Below, piece after piece: positions 1 through 21,089 of a stretch of 64,000 nt of DNA; position 1 is the first letter of the stretch, and each line of letters opens with the position of its first letter. The stretch comes from Bugula neritina. Its lineage: Eukaryota; Bryozoa; Gymnolaemata; Cheilostomatida; Bugulidae. Both the position numbers and the translations under genes were made by a program. The notes under the pieces were generated by a model, which saw only the letters and a program-made list of their open reading frames with translations, ran no database searches and was not told the DNA's origin. The stretch lies in assembly GCA_964035545.1 (NCBI GenBank), contig OZ037768.1, positions 109,501 to 173,500 on the forward strand. The letters run 5' to 3'.

Positions 1-9263
<9,263 letters not shown>

Positions 9264-9344
9264 CTCTATATCTGCCAAGCATAGGTATCACACATAAAAT
9301 ACTTGTTTATAGACAAACTATGCATCAGTGTTCGGGTACAACAA

Positions 9345-9562
9345 TGTACCATGTGCTGAGTGTACAGGTACCTACCATGTGCTGACTATACAAGTACCTA
9401 CCATATGCTGACTATACAAGTACCTACCATGTGCTGAGTGTACAGGTACCTACCATATGCTGAGTGTACAGGTACCCACCATGTGCTGAGTGTACAGGTA
9501 CCTACTTTATGCTGAGTGTACAGGTACCTACCTTATCCTGACTATACAGGTACCTACCATGT
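9345..9562. repeat. 26-bp minisatellite upstream of MUT
   Basis: About eight copies of a unit with GCTGAGTGTACAGGTACCTA begin some 80 bp upstream of the MUT start codon, in the presumed promoter or 5' leader region. Confidence 0.85.
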
Positions 9563-9711
9563 GCTGACTAAGTGTAAACATTAGTTTGGAAAGTAAGCTA
9601 TAATTTGTCTGGTTACAGATATTTCTATCAGTATAGCTAAGACTACCAAATAAACACCGTATGTACACCACAACGTCTCTGGGGAGCAAAGAATCTCTAG
9701 AGCTACGATAC

Positions 9712-10312
9712 TTGTTCATCTAGACTCTAGAGTCACTAGTAGCTATTCATCTAGACTCTAGAGTCACTAGTAGCTATTCATCTAGACTCTAGAGTCACTA
9801 GTAGCTATTCATCTAAACTCTAGAGTCACTAGTAGCTATTCATCTAGACTCTAGACTCACTAGTAGCTATTCATCTATACTCTAGAGCCACTAGTAGCTA
9901 TTCATCTAGACTCTAGAGTCACTAGTAGCTATTCATCTATACTCTAGAGTCACTAGTAGCTATTCATCTAGACTCTAGACTCACTAGTAGCTATTCATCT
10001 AGACTCTAGAGTCACTAGTAGCTATTCATCTAGACTCTAGACTCACTAGTAGCTATTCATCTAGACTCTAGAGTCACTAGTAGCTATTCATCTAGACTCT
10101 AGACTCACTAGTAGCTATTCATCTATACTCTAGAGTCACTAGTAGCTATTCATCTAGACTCTAGACTCACTAGTAGCTATTCATCTAGACTCTAGAGTCA
10201 CTAGTAGCTATTCATCTAGACTCTAGACTCACTAGTAGCTATTCATCTAGACTCTAGAGTCACTAGTAGCTGTTCATCTATACTCTAGAGTCACTAGTAG
10301 CTATTCATCTAT
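9712..10312. repeat. 31-bp minisatellite rich in palindromes
   Basis: About 19 copies of a unit containing GACTCTAGAGTCACTAGTAG. Each unit holds GACTCTAGAGTC (a 12-bp perfect palindrome) and ACTAGT. Confidence 0.95.
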
Positions 10313-10315
10313 ACT

Positions 10316-12413
10316 GGGGCACACATTGAAAGAATAGTGGTGGAGCACACAAACTGGAGGGTGAGGTGCTACCCTTTAGTATATCCCCCTAAGCTGACGT
10401 AAATGGCGGAGATGAAATGACCTTTGCATAGAAGTCTGTCTGTCCGTCTGACGCTCAACCACATATGGCAAAAGTTCAGTGGCTGTCTTACACACATAAC
10501 CACCCCTAACCCATAATTAGTGGCATGATTACCTCTTTATTTAAACCTTTTTGATCACCAAACTTACACGAATCTGCATTTCTTCTAATTCTGAGCATAA
10601 ACACCTCATATTGTACAGTTTCAGATTGTTGGACTTCAAAAACCCCACTCCCACTATAGATATGATGTTCTCTTTGAGTTCAAGTAATTCTCAAACATAG
10701 TGACTACACCACCTATGCTACTCAGAAGCTGAACACCTTATCACGCTACACCAGTGTGCAACTGGCTCAGTGCTATTTCCACATGACAGCATATCAAACG
10801 TGTAATATATCAAAAGGATGAGAACATATGAAATAATACCAACAAGTAACAACTATAAGTATTTCTATTGGCATTAGCTGATAAAAGTAGTAATTGATAT
10901 CAACCTTATAGTTTACTTGAAATAAATCAAATGTTCACAATTACTCATTGACTATACACATTAAACTATTTTTATGAAGTCTATAATTACAAGTACAACC
11001 TTTATTAACCAGCACTTTGAGTTTTAAAAATACTAAAATTAAAAAAGTTTAAAGCAGTGCATAAGCTATAGCCATATCTATAAAAGATATACTTATAGTC
11101 TATAAGTAAAATAACATAATTCATAACTAAAATTAAAACTACTTAGTTAGTATTACATTTACTATTAATGTTACCAACACTAACACTTAACAGTAACTTT
11201 TACTATAGACTACCACCTTTACTCTAAAACTTTAGTAATAAATAGAATAATATTAATAAATAGTTATAGGAAGAGTCTAAGACTAATATTTAAATAAGTG
11301 AAAGTTTAATACTAACAGAGTAACACCAACACTAAATCTAATAACTAATTACTAACACCAACAGTTACACTTTGACTTACAGTAACTTACTCAGTTAGTA
11401 ACAGTATGAGTAACACTAACATTAACTGCAACTTTAAGACCAAGTGTTAGTAAGACTAACTCTAAGTGTGACACCAACAGTAACTACACGGACACTAAAG
11501 GCCCTCGAGTCTCTAACTCTAAGACTTAAGACTTAAGAGCAACTGCAAGAGTAAGACTAAAGTCTAAGTCACTTTAAGTTTAACCTAAGTTAAAATTTAA
11601 ATTCACCAGTAAAGTGATTACTAGTTTCAGTTTTAAGTGTGCAAGTGCTAGTATTATTCAATTTTCATATCATATTCTTATTGATTGCTAAAAATAACAG
11701 TAGCTTGTGTAATACTGTCAAAATCACAGTCACACTCATTCACTCTGCGTGACCAATGTAGGTAAAACGACGGCCAGATAATGAACCAATCGCTAAATGC
11801 AGCCAAATTTTAGATGGGGTTACTAAGTGCAGTGTTATACGAACTTCAAATCTCCAACTCTAAACTCAGGACCCCTCCCCCAAACCACTGCGTTCAGGGA
11901 TCAACTTTGCGCTGCTCCAAGCGATTTCCAATCTATTAAATAAAATATCGCTCAAAGCAGCACCGCGACTGAGTATTGTGATTGTGTACACGTCTTTGTC
12001 CCTCTTTCCACCCACTGCTCCCCTCGGCCCCTCCTCACCAACGCACTCAGTGGCTGCAAATTTGGTGCTGTTTCAAGCGAATTTTAGCACATCATGAAGC
12101 TAGTATGAGAACTTTCAAGGCTATTATATAATTGAGCAAAGGTCGCTACAGATAAACCAACATTTTACACTTCTAGTATTTGGGTTACGTGTCGCATAAC
12201 AAACCTATTTCTATTGGCTTCAATAACAAAACAATGGTCGCAATAAACGAATGGTGTAGTCGCTTATATACGTTATCGGGTGTAAAATCCCACCAAACCT
12301 CTAAGTGATTACATGATGGATAATCTGCTCCAGCCTGACTCAAACTACTCGCAGTCGGCTCTTCATTAATAAAAGTAAACCTTAGATAAGCTACTGACTA
12401 AAAAGTAAATGTA
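10316..12413. other. Spacer between divergent MUT and zinc transporter genes
   Basis: No convincing exon is seen. From about 10850 to 11650 the sequence is AT-rich and cryptically simple (ACTAAC, TAAGT and AAGTTTA words). From about 11750 to 12300 it is more balanced and may hold the transporter promoter and 5' leader. A 16-base match to the M13 forward primer lies at 11762-11777. Confidence 0.5.
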
Positions 12414-15400
12414 ATGACTGACTCTGATGTTTTGCCACTTCCTCTCACGGATGACGACGACTTTTTCTCAGATCTTAGTGGAGATGAAACGTATATCAAT
12501 ATGCGACGACCGATGGCGATTGGCAAAGGGAGCAAGCTGATAATTGATCATCAACCTGACCATGATCACAATATAAATATTAGTGTAGGAAACAGTATGA
12601 CTGTGCGCAACCATAATGATGCTGGTCATAGTGATATGCTTGCTACTCAAACAGTGAATGCATCAAATGTTATTTCATATGATAACCACAATGTTGGGTC
12701 ATTAGCTGGAAGGACTAATCCTTTCAGCTTCAGTACACCAAGGTCGCGGAATGTCAATGCGAATCACACTCACAGTGACAGTGCGAGGAATAGTCATAGT
12801 GATAGTGCTAGTCACACTCGAAGCGAAAATCATGATTCGGAAATTACGGTTGGGAGCCACAGAGACGAACATTCTCACACAAAATCCCAATCTGGTGTTT
12901 CTGGCAATGATTCTACTAGTAATTACTCTCATGTTCACAAGCAAACTAACTCTCACAGCTCTTCAAATAACAGTCACAGTGCGTCCACTGCAACATGGGA
13001 CCATTGCCATGTCCCCCTCAAGCCGAATGATAACACAGTTAGAAATCAACTGATAGTTATTTCAATTTTTACTACAGTGTTTGGAGTTGCGGAAACTGTA
13101 GGTAAGCATATTAAAACTTTCTTTTAAATCTAACAGTAACAGCTGGTATCAAATTTATTTTATGGACTTTAAGTTTATCACCCATCGATGACAATGATGA
13201 TCATCATCATGGCTGTTATTATTAGCTTATCATAAGACATGATGAATTAGGATCAGCATGATCGTGAGACTGAGTGAATTAGGATCAGCATGATCGTGGA
13301 ACTGGGTGAATTAAAATTTATTGGTGTATCTAATAACTTGTGTTATTCCTTAGGTACAACTTGGTCAAAACTTATTTCTCTTAGGATGACCTTCAACCTT
13401 ATTGCTAAAAACACGATAACCATTCGTGGGTATATGAGATTGGTTCTAATCAAATGAATTCAAACGGTACAGCCATGTTTTAAAATTTACTGATAGTTTA
13501 GAGCTATTTTTGTGGAAAGCTCGTGCCTCACAGGCCACTGTTGACTGTAGTGTTGATGGCTTTATTGTGAAAGCAGTTGTTTAATAGTAAGGCTAATTTG
13601 TTATGTAATCTTATACCATACATTTTACATTGTATTGTAGTAATTCAATAGCGGTCAAGCAATTGGTACTGGGTATGTAAAACCTTCTGCCTCCACCAGG
13701 AATCGAACCTGGAACCTCCAACTTTCCAGCTTAAGATAATTACCCTTTCAATTAATCGAATGGATCAGCAAATAATACAGTTTAATATTTTAGCTCACTG
13801 TTTACTAGGGTATCTCTATCAACTGCATCTAAACTAATTCACAAACTTCTCTCAAGTTACCTAACTCAAGTTACCTATCTCAAGTTACCTAACTCAAGTT
13901 ACCTAGCTCAAGTTGCCTATCTCAAGTTACCTATCTCAAGTTACCTATCTCAAGTTACCTAGCTCAAGTTGCCTATCTCAAGTTACCTAACTCAAGCTAC
14001 CTATCTCAAGTTACCTAACTCAAGCTACCTATCTCAAGTTACCTAACTCAAGTATTTCAGTTGTTGGGGTCTTGAAATAATGACAGCCAATGATTATATA
14101 CTCTGAAGATTTTGCAATTTTCTATTTGGGATCAACTGATCATACTAAAGTCTTTATCTAAATTCTAGTACAAAGTATAATGAAGTTAATTATATTTCAA
14201 TTTAGTGATATACTAATAAGCACTCCCACACGCAGGTAGAAATACTAAACTCTTATCAGTGTCCTTCGGCCAGCACTGATAGCAGATTCCGTGTGACCAA
14301 CAGCAGCTGTTGATCAGCTCCTATCAGCTGCTATCAGCTGCTACCAGCACTAATCTATTAACATAGCTCCATATAAACCCTACTGGGTGTGTGACATGTG
14401 TAAACACTAAACATAGCAGTGTTATATAACTATAGCTAGACATAGCAATATAGTATTGTGTTGTATAATATAGTATTGTATTGTATAATATTGTATAATA
14501 TTGTATACTGTCCACCCAGAGGCTGTATACTCTGGTAGCATAGTATAATATTGTATACTGTCCACCCAGGGGCTGTATACTCTGGTAGCATAGTATAATA
14601 TTGTATACTGTCCACCCAGGGGCTGTATACTCTGGTAGCATAGTATAATATTGTATACTGTCCACCCAGGGGCTGTATACTCTGGTAGCATAGTATAATA
14701 CTGTATACTGTCCACCCAGGGGCTGTATACTCTGGTAGCATAGTATAATACTGTATACTGTCCACCCAGGGGCTGTATACTCTGGTAGCATAGTATAATA
14801 TTGTATACTGTCCACCCAGGGGCTGTATACTCTGGTAGCATAGTATAATACTGTATACTGTCCACCCAGGGGCTGTATACTCTGGTAGCATAGTATAATA
14901 CTGTATACTGTCCACCCAGGGGCTGTATACTCTGGTAGCATAGTATAATATTGTATACTGTCCACCCAGGGGCTGTATACTCTGGTAGCATAGTATAATA
15001 CTGTATACTGTCCACCCAGGGGCTGTATACTCTGGTAGCATAGTATAATACTGTATACTGTCCACCCAGGGGCTGTATACTCTGGTAGCATAGTATAATA
15101 TTGTATACTGTCCACCCAGGGGCTGTATACTCTGGTAGCATAGTATAATATTGTATACTGTCCACCCAGGGGCTGTATACTCTGGTAGCATAGTATAATA
15201 TTGTATACTGTCCACCCAGGGGCTGTATACTCTGGTAGCATAGTATAATACTGTATACTGTCCACCCAGGGGCTGTATACTCTGGTAGCATAGTATAATA
15301 CTGTATACTGTCCACCCAGGGGCTGTATACTCTGGTAGCATAGTATAATATTGTATACTGTCCACCCAGGGGCTGTATACTCTGGTAGCATAGTATAATA

Positions 15401-18355
15401 CTGTATACTGTCCACCCAGGGGCTGTATACTCTGGTAGCATAGTATAATACTGTATACTGTCCACCCAGGGGCTGTATACTCTGGTAGCATAGTATAATA
15501 TTGTATACTGTCCACCCAGGGGCTGTATACTCTGGTAGCATAGTATAATATTGTATACTGTCCACCCAGGGGCTGTATACTCTGGTAGCATAGTATAATA
15601 TTGTATACTGTCCACCCAGGGGCTGTATACTCTGGTAGCATAGTATAATATTGTATACTGTCCACCCAGGGGCTGTATACTCTGGTAGCATAGTATAATA
15701 TTGTATACTGTCCACCCAGGGGCTGTATACTCTGGTAGCATAGTATAATATTGTATACTGTCCACCCAGGGGCTGTATACTCTGGTAGCATAGTATAATA
15801 TTGTATACTGTCCACCCAGGGGCTGTATACTCTGGTAGCATAGTATAATACTGTATACTGTCCACCCAGGGGCTGTATACTCTGGTAGCATAGCTATTGG
15901 CACAGATGTTATGCACTTGGCCAGTGACCTCCTCTCCTTTGTCATCAGTCTCATAGCAGTCTACCTGGCTAAGAAACCTCCCACTGCTAGATTTCCTTGG
16001 GGATTCCATAGAGCAGGTAACTCCTAACTACTAATATACCGTATTCACTATATTCACTGTCCCTAGCGTGTGGGAAGTAGCAGTATCTAGGTATGTTGTG
16101 TTACTTGATGTCTACAGCGAGACTATGTTGTGTTACTTGATGTCTACAGCGAGACTATGTTGTGTTACTTGATGTCTACAGCGAGACTATGTTGTGCTAC
16201 TTGATGTCTACAGCGAGACTATGTTGTGTTACTTGATGTCTACAGCGAGACTATGTTGTGCTACTTGTTTGTGCAGAGGTGCTTGGTGCCCTACTCAGTG
16301 TGTTTGTCATATGGGTGGTGACGGGCATACTCGTCTACCTGGCTGTGGAGAGGATCATCACTAAAGACTACGACAGTCTAGAACCTTCCACTATGCTCTA
16401 CACTTCTATAGCTGGTGTCATCTTCAACATTATGTGAGTCTATTATCCTCTTTCTAGTTTCTACTCTCTTTATACTCTCTACTCACTCTATACTCTCACT
16501 ACTCACTATATACTCTCTCTACTCACTATATACTCTCTCTACTCTCTATATACTCTCTACTCTCTCTACTCACTATATACTATATACTCTCTCTACTCAC
16601 TATATACTCTCTCTACTCATTATATACTCTCTATACTCTCTACTCACTATATACTATATACTCTCTCTACTCACTATTCACTCTATACTCTCTCTACTCA
16701 CTATTCACTCTATACTCTCTCTACTCACTCTCTACTCACTGTATACTCTCTCTACTCACTATATACTCTCTCTACTCTCTACTCACTCTATACTCTCTCT
16801 ACTCACTATTCACTCTATACTCTCTCTACTCACTCTCTACTCACTGTATACTCTCTCTACTTACTATATACTCTCTCTACTCACTACTCACTCTCTACTC
16901 TCTCTACTCACTGTATACTCTCTCTACTCACTCTATACTCTCTCTACTCACTGTATACTCTCTCTACTCACTACTCACTCTCTACTCACTACTCACTCTC
17001 TACTCACTCTACTCACTGTATACTCTCTCTACTCACTCTACTCACTCTCACTACTCCCTATTCACTATATACTCTCACTATTCACTATATACTCTCTACT
17101 CACTATATACTCTCTCTACTCTCTACTCACTATTCACTCTTCACCCACCTACTAATAGTTTTGTATCTGTATTGTATGCCTCAGTCTGTACACCATTCAG
17201 ATGAAGTATTCCAATTTCTAGCCACGTGATTGGCTCATGGTGTTCTACATCAGCCACTGTCCTTCAGTTGACATTTTGTCATTTCCTGTAGAATGGCCGT
17301 TGTGTTGAATGTGGACGTCTTCAAGTGTAAAGTATCGCATGGACACAGTCACGGAGGAGGGGGACACAGTCACGGAGGAGGGGGACACAGTCACGGAGGA
17401 GGGGCACACAGTCACGGAGGAGGGGGACACAGTCACAGTGGAGGGGGACACAGTCACAGTGGAGGAGGGGGACACAGTCACAGAGGAGGGGGTGGACACC
17501 TGCGGCTGTCACGAAGGCGTAGAGATGATACAGATCAGCTCACTGAACACACTGATGATGAAGGTGTGAATACTAGACTTGACTCAGTTGTGAAGACGTA
17601 GCCTCAGTACCATGTAGTGTAGCCTCAGTATCATGTAGTATAGCCTCAGTATCCTGTAGTGTAGCCTCAGTACCATGTAGTGTTACTACTTGCAGTAGGA
17701 GACGTCACTGAGTACTCAGATACCAGTTCCACAACCAAGAAGGAGAAGAACATTGTCATACGAGCTGCATTCGTTCATGTGTTGGGAGACTTGATACAAA
17801 GTGTGGGGGTGTTTGTGTCCGCCTTCATTATAAAGTTCAAGGTGAGAGTAGAACCTGGGCTAACACTAAGTCCTACACTAACACTAGGTCCTACACTAAC
17901 ACTAGGTGCTACACTAACACTAAGTCCTACACTAACACTAGCACCTACACTAACACTAAGTCCTACACTAACACTAAGTACTACACTAACACTAAGTCCT
18001 GCACTAACACTAAGTCCTACACTAACACTAAGTCCTACACTAACACTAAGTCCTACACTAACACTAAGTCCTACACTAACACTAAGTACTACACTAACAC
18101 TAAGTACTACACTAACACTAAGTCCTACACTAACACGTGACAACAATACTATGCTTTATATTGGTCGTGATGTTGAATGTGTTTTATTTATAGGGTTATA
18201 AAATAGCTGATCCAATTTGCACATTTACCTTCTCGGTGCTCGTACTTATAACTACAGTGACTGTGCTTAGAGATGCTTTCTTCATGTTAATGGAGGGTGA
18301 GTGATAGTAGTAGTACTAGTAATAGTAGTACTAGTATTAGTAGTACTTGTAGTAC

Positions 18356-18387
<32 letters not shown>

Positions 18388-19988
18388 CTAGTAGTAGTAG
18401 TAGTACTAGTAGTAGTAGTACTAGTAGTAGTAGTAGTACTAGTAGTAGTAGTACTAGTAGTACTAGTAGTAGTAGTAGTAGTAGTACTAGTAGTAGTACT
18501 AGTAGTAGTAGTACTATTAGTAGTAGTATTGACTTAGCCTGAGATCATACACAGACTGTGTTCCACTGTAGGGTGCCCTAAGAAGATTCCCTATGATCAC
18601 ATTTACAACCGCCTGACGGAACTTCCGGGGGTCAAGGCTGTTCATAGCCTCAGAGTCTGGGCGATGACGGCTACTGAAGTGTGTGCTACCGTGCACCTTG
18701 CCGTAGGTGAGTGAGTCAGCAAGTAGAGAATATCTTACTAAGTATACAACTAGTAGAATATCTATATATTACTAAGTATACAACTAGTAGAATATCTATA
18801 TATTACTAAGTATACAACTAGTAGAATATCTATATATTACTAAGTATACAACTAGTAGAATATCTATATATTACTAAGTATACAACTAGTAGAGTATCTA
18901 TATATTACTAAGTATACAACTAGTAGACTATCTATATATTACTAAGTATACAACTAGTAGAATATCTATATATTACTAAGTATACAACTAGTAGAATATC
19001 TATATATTACTAAGTATACAACTAGTAGAATATCTACATATTACTAAGTATACAACTAGTAGAGTATCTATATATTACTAAGTATACAACTAGTAGAATA
19101 TCTATATATTACTAAGTATACAACTAGTAGAATATCTATATATTACTAAGTATACAACTAGTAGAGTATCTACATATTACTAAGTATACAACTAGTAGAA
19201 TATCTATATATTACTAAGTATACAACTAGTAGAATATCTATATATTACTAAGTACACAACTAGTAGAATATCTATATATTACTAAGTACACAGCTAGTAG
19301 AATATCTATATATTACTAAGTATACAACTAGTAGAATATCTATATATTACTAAGTACACAACTAGTAGAATATCTATATATTACTAAGTACACAACTAGT
19401 AGAGTATCTATATATTACTAAGTATACAACTAGTAGAATATCTATATATTACTAAGTATACAACTAGTAGAGTATCTATATATTACTAAGTATACAACTA
19501 GTAGAGTATCTATATATTACTAAGTATACAACTAGTAGAATATCTATATATTACTAAGTATACAACTAGTAGAATATCTATATATTACTAAGTATACAAC
19601 TAGTAGAATATCTATATATTACTAAGTATACAACTAGTAGAATATCTATATATTACTAAGTATACAACTAGTAGAATATCTATATATTACTAAGTACACA
19701 ACTAGTAGAATATCTATATATTACTAAGTATACAACTAGTAGAATATCTATATATTACTAAGTGAAAAGCTCCACACAGAACTGCTAAGCTTGTTTCTCG
19801 CTTCCACAGATGAGAGCTGTACATCTCCGTACGAACTCGTGAAGCAAGCCACACGCATTCTGAGAGAAGGAGAGGTCATTGCACGTACTTCTGTGCAGGT
19901 AGAACCGTACAATGAGCTCTTCATGAGAACTTGCTTCGAGTGTAAACACCCGGGCCCTCATGTTGGTGCTCACCTTAACATTATCTAG
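12414..19988 (+). CDS. SLC30A: SLC30A (ZnT) zinc transporter, ZnT2/3/4/8-like
   Basis: Cation diffusion facilitator that moves Zn2+ from the cytosol into vesicles or out of the cell. Exons: 12414-13101, 15870-16016, 16277-16433, 17292-17563, 17696-17841, 18194-18296, 18572-18706, 19810-19988, giving 608 residues. TM1 is [19 protein letters not shown]. The zinc-site HxxxD pairs are kept in TM2 ([10 protein letters not shown]245/D249) and TM5 ([11 protein letters not shown]449/D453). The TM4-TM5 loop is a histidine-rich GHSHGGG repeat, and the C-terminal domain contains [10 protein letters not shown]. The N-terminus is unusually long, with over 200 residues before TM1 and many His, Ser and Asn, against a few tens in most relatives. 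The start is the first ATG of this open exon. Exon 2 is preceded by 28 copies of its own acceptor. Confidence 0.95.
13102..13843. other. First part of zinc transporter intron 1
   Basis: Non-coding. It contains an imperfect direct duplication at about 13242-13312 (GAATTAGGATCAGCATGATC twice) and the tRNA-like sequence listed separately. Confidence 0.6.
13689..13767 (-). pseudogene. Degenerate tRNA-like sequence
   Basis: On the minus strand the 3' half has a good T-arm (CCAGG TTCGATT CCTGG), a matching B box (GGTTCGATTCC) and a 7-nt acceptor strand TGGAGGC. An anticodon-type loop CTGGAAA would place GGA at 34-36. The 5' half is poor: only part of the acceptor stem pairs and the anticodon stem has mismatches. 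This could be a decayed tRNA or the head of a tRNA-derived SINE. Confidence 0.35.
13844..14055. repeat. 14-bp minisatellite in zinc transporter intron 1
   Basis: About 14 copies of CTCAAGTTACCTAT with single-base variants. Confidence 0.9.
14461..15892. repeat. 50-bp minisatellite, 28 copies, carrying 3' splice site plus exon start
   Basis: Each unit contains ACTGTCCACCCAG (intron end) followed by GGGCTGTATACTCTGGTAGC (start of coding exon 2) and ATAGTATAATA. The final unit runs into the true exon at 15870. Units start at 14511 and recur every 50 bp to 15861. Only TATAATATTG/TATAATACTG variants and a few single changes distinguish them. The long minus-strand open frames across it are artefacts. 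Confidence 0.97.
16083..16265. repeat. 32-bp minisatellite before zinc transporter exon 3
   Basis: About six units contain TTACTTGATGTCTACAGCGA. The true acceptor region, CTACTTGTTTGTGCAG|AGG, aligns with the unit, so each copy carries an acceptor-like CTACAG. Confidence 0.85.
16445..17150. repeat. CT-rich repeat in zinc transporter intron 3
   Basis: Irregular units of ACTCTCTCTACTCACTATAT occupy the intron between exons 16277-16433 and 17292-17563. The 246-residue open frame over it is not coding. Confidence 0.9.
17333..17500 (+). repeat. 21-bp coding minisatellite encoding the His-rich zinc loop
   Basis: A unit of GGACACAGTCACGGAGGAGG plus G, with variants, encodes GHSHGGG in tandem inside zinc transporter exon 4. 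The unit length is a multiple of three, so copy changes keep the frame. Confidence 0.9.
17598..17690. repeat. 23-24 bp repeat in zinc transporter intron 4
   Basis: Four copies of TAGCCTCAGTACCATGTAGT. Confidence 0.8.
17860..18137. repeat. 18-bp minisatellite in zinc transporter intron 5
   Basis: About 15 copies of CTACACTAACACTAAGTC. Because 18 is divisible by three, it leaves open frames on both strands that should not be annotated. Confidence 0.93.
18303..18533. repeat. TAG/TAC trinucleotide repeat in intron 6
   Basis: A run of (TAG)n interspersed with TAC, forming ACTAGT palindromes, begins a few bases after the donor of exon 6. Confidence 0.93.
18716..19765. repeat. 34-bp minisatellite in zinc transporter intron 7
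   Basis: About 30 copies of a unit with ACTAAGTATACAACTAGTAG followed by AATATCTATATATT lie between exons 7 and 8. Confidence 0.95.
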
Positions 19989-20009
19989 TGGAGTGCAGTC
20001 TGTCGTATC

Positions 20010-20260
20010 TTCTCTACTCTACACTGACCTCTACTCTAGCCTACACTGACCTCTAGTCTAGTCTACACTGACCTCTACTCTACTCTACACTGACCTCTAG
20101 TCTACACTGACCTCTACTCTAGTCTACACTGACCTCTAGTCTAGCCTACACTGACCTCTACTCTACACTGACCTCTACTCTACTCTACACTGACCTCTAC
20201 TCTAACCTACACTGACCTCTACTCTAACCTACACTGACCTCTACTCTAGTTTACACTGAT
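20010..20260. repeat. 21-26 bp repeat in transporter 3' region
   Basis: CTACACTGACCTCTACTCTA units begin about 20 bp after the stop codon, so they are probably transcribed as 3' UTR. Confidence 0.88.
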
Positions 20261-20261
20261 C

Positions 20262-21085
20262 TCTTCACATAATGTACCACAACTCATCAACTGCAACTCA
20301 TTGTGCTGAAACTGTCCTATTTATACTCTTTCTCAAGTATTTTGCCTGACCAGCTCTATTGGTTACTTGTGACTGTTTACCTGAGGTGACCTGAGGTTAT
20401 ACACTAAGGTGACCTCAGGGTATGCATCATACAAGTTTTATATGTTCTTCTATATAATTGTGTTCTATCTTCTCTTCCAGCATACTGAGTTCATTTGTTT
20501 AGCTGTAGTAGTGTCAACTGTTACCCTCTGTTATGGGGCCCTTAATACCCCCACCCCCTCTTTACTGCTGTGTATGCATACTATACACTGTCTACTACTC
20601 TGTCTGCACTATCTACTCTGTGTACTCTGTCTACGCTATCTACACTGTCTACATTGCCTATACTAGTATTTCTACTAGTTTTTGGAATTACTTTATTATC
20701 CTGGAGCTATGATATTTTAATAGAATTACATAATATGGACAATAATTGTGTACTCAATAAGCATTTTATCCATCAGAAATTATTTTTTGAATCAATATTC
20801 AAAATTAAAACTGATTTTGATCATTTATTTTAAATAAATATTGTTTTATTATAAAACTAAGATGGAGTATTTGAGTGAATGATAACTTGTTACAGTCAGC
20901 TAAGAAACAAGATGTTGATATCATATTCCTGTAGATTCATCAATTTACAGGATTATTTGCTAGTCAAGTATAGCCATACTCTCTCTGTCCACACAGCATT
21001 TCTGTTTTTGTTTAATTTTTACAAGAGTAAATATTATTCTTCTTGTAGCATGTTTTATTCATGGCATATTGAATAGCAGTAGAAC
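20262..21085. other. AT-rich region after the zinc transporter
   Basis: No gene is seen. A CTGTCTACACT-type short repeat lies near 20580-20660. An AATAAA at 20833-20838 could be a distal polyadenylation signal of the transporter. Confidence 0.45.
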
Positions 21086-21089
21086 CTTT

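Noticed and set aside
14324-16009. Minus-strand 561-, 510- and 459-codon frames
   Set aside because: They are the antisense of the 50-bp acceptor array and of zinc transporter exon 2. The same peptide repeats in all three frames.
16415-17155. 246-codon plus-strand frame
   Set aside because: Low-complexity CT-rich intron sequence between ZnT exons. Its apparent ATG is part of the exon 3 donor region.
18303-18533. Poly-Ser or poly-Val coding tract (TAG/TAC repeat frames)
   Set aside because: It lies within ZnT intron 6. Exons 6 and 7 join in phase without it.
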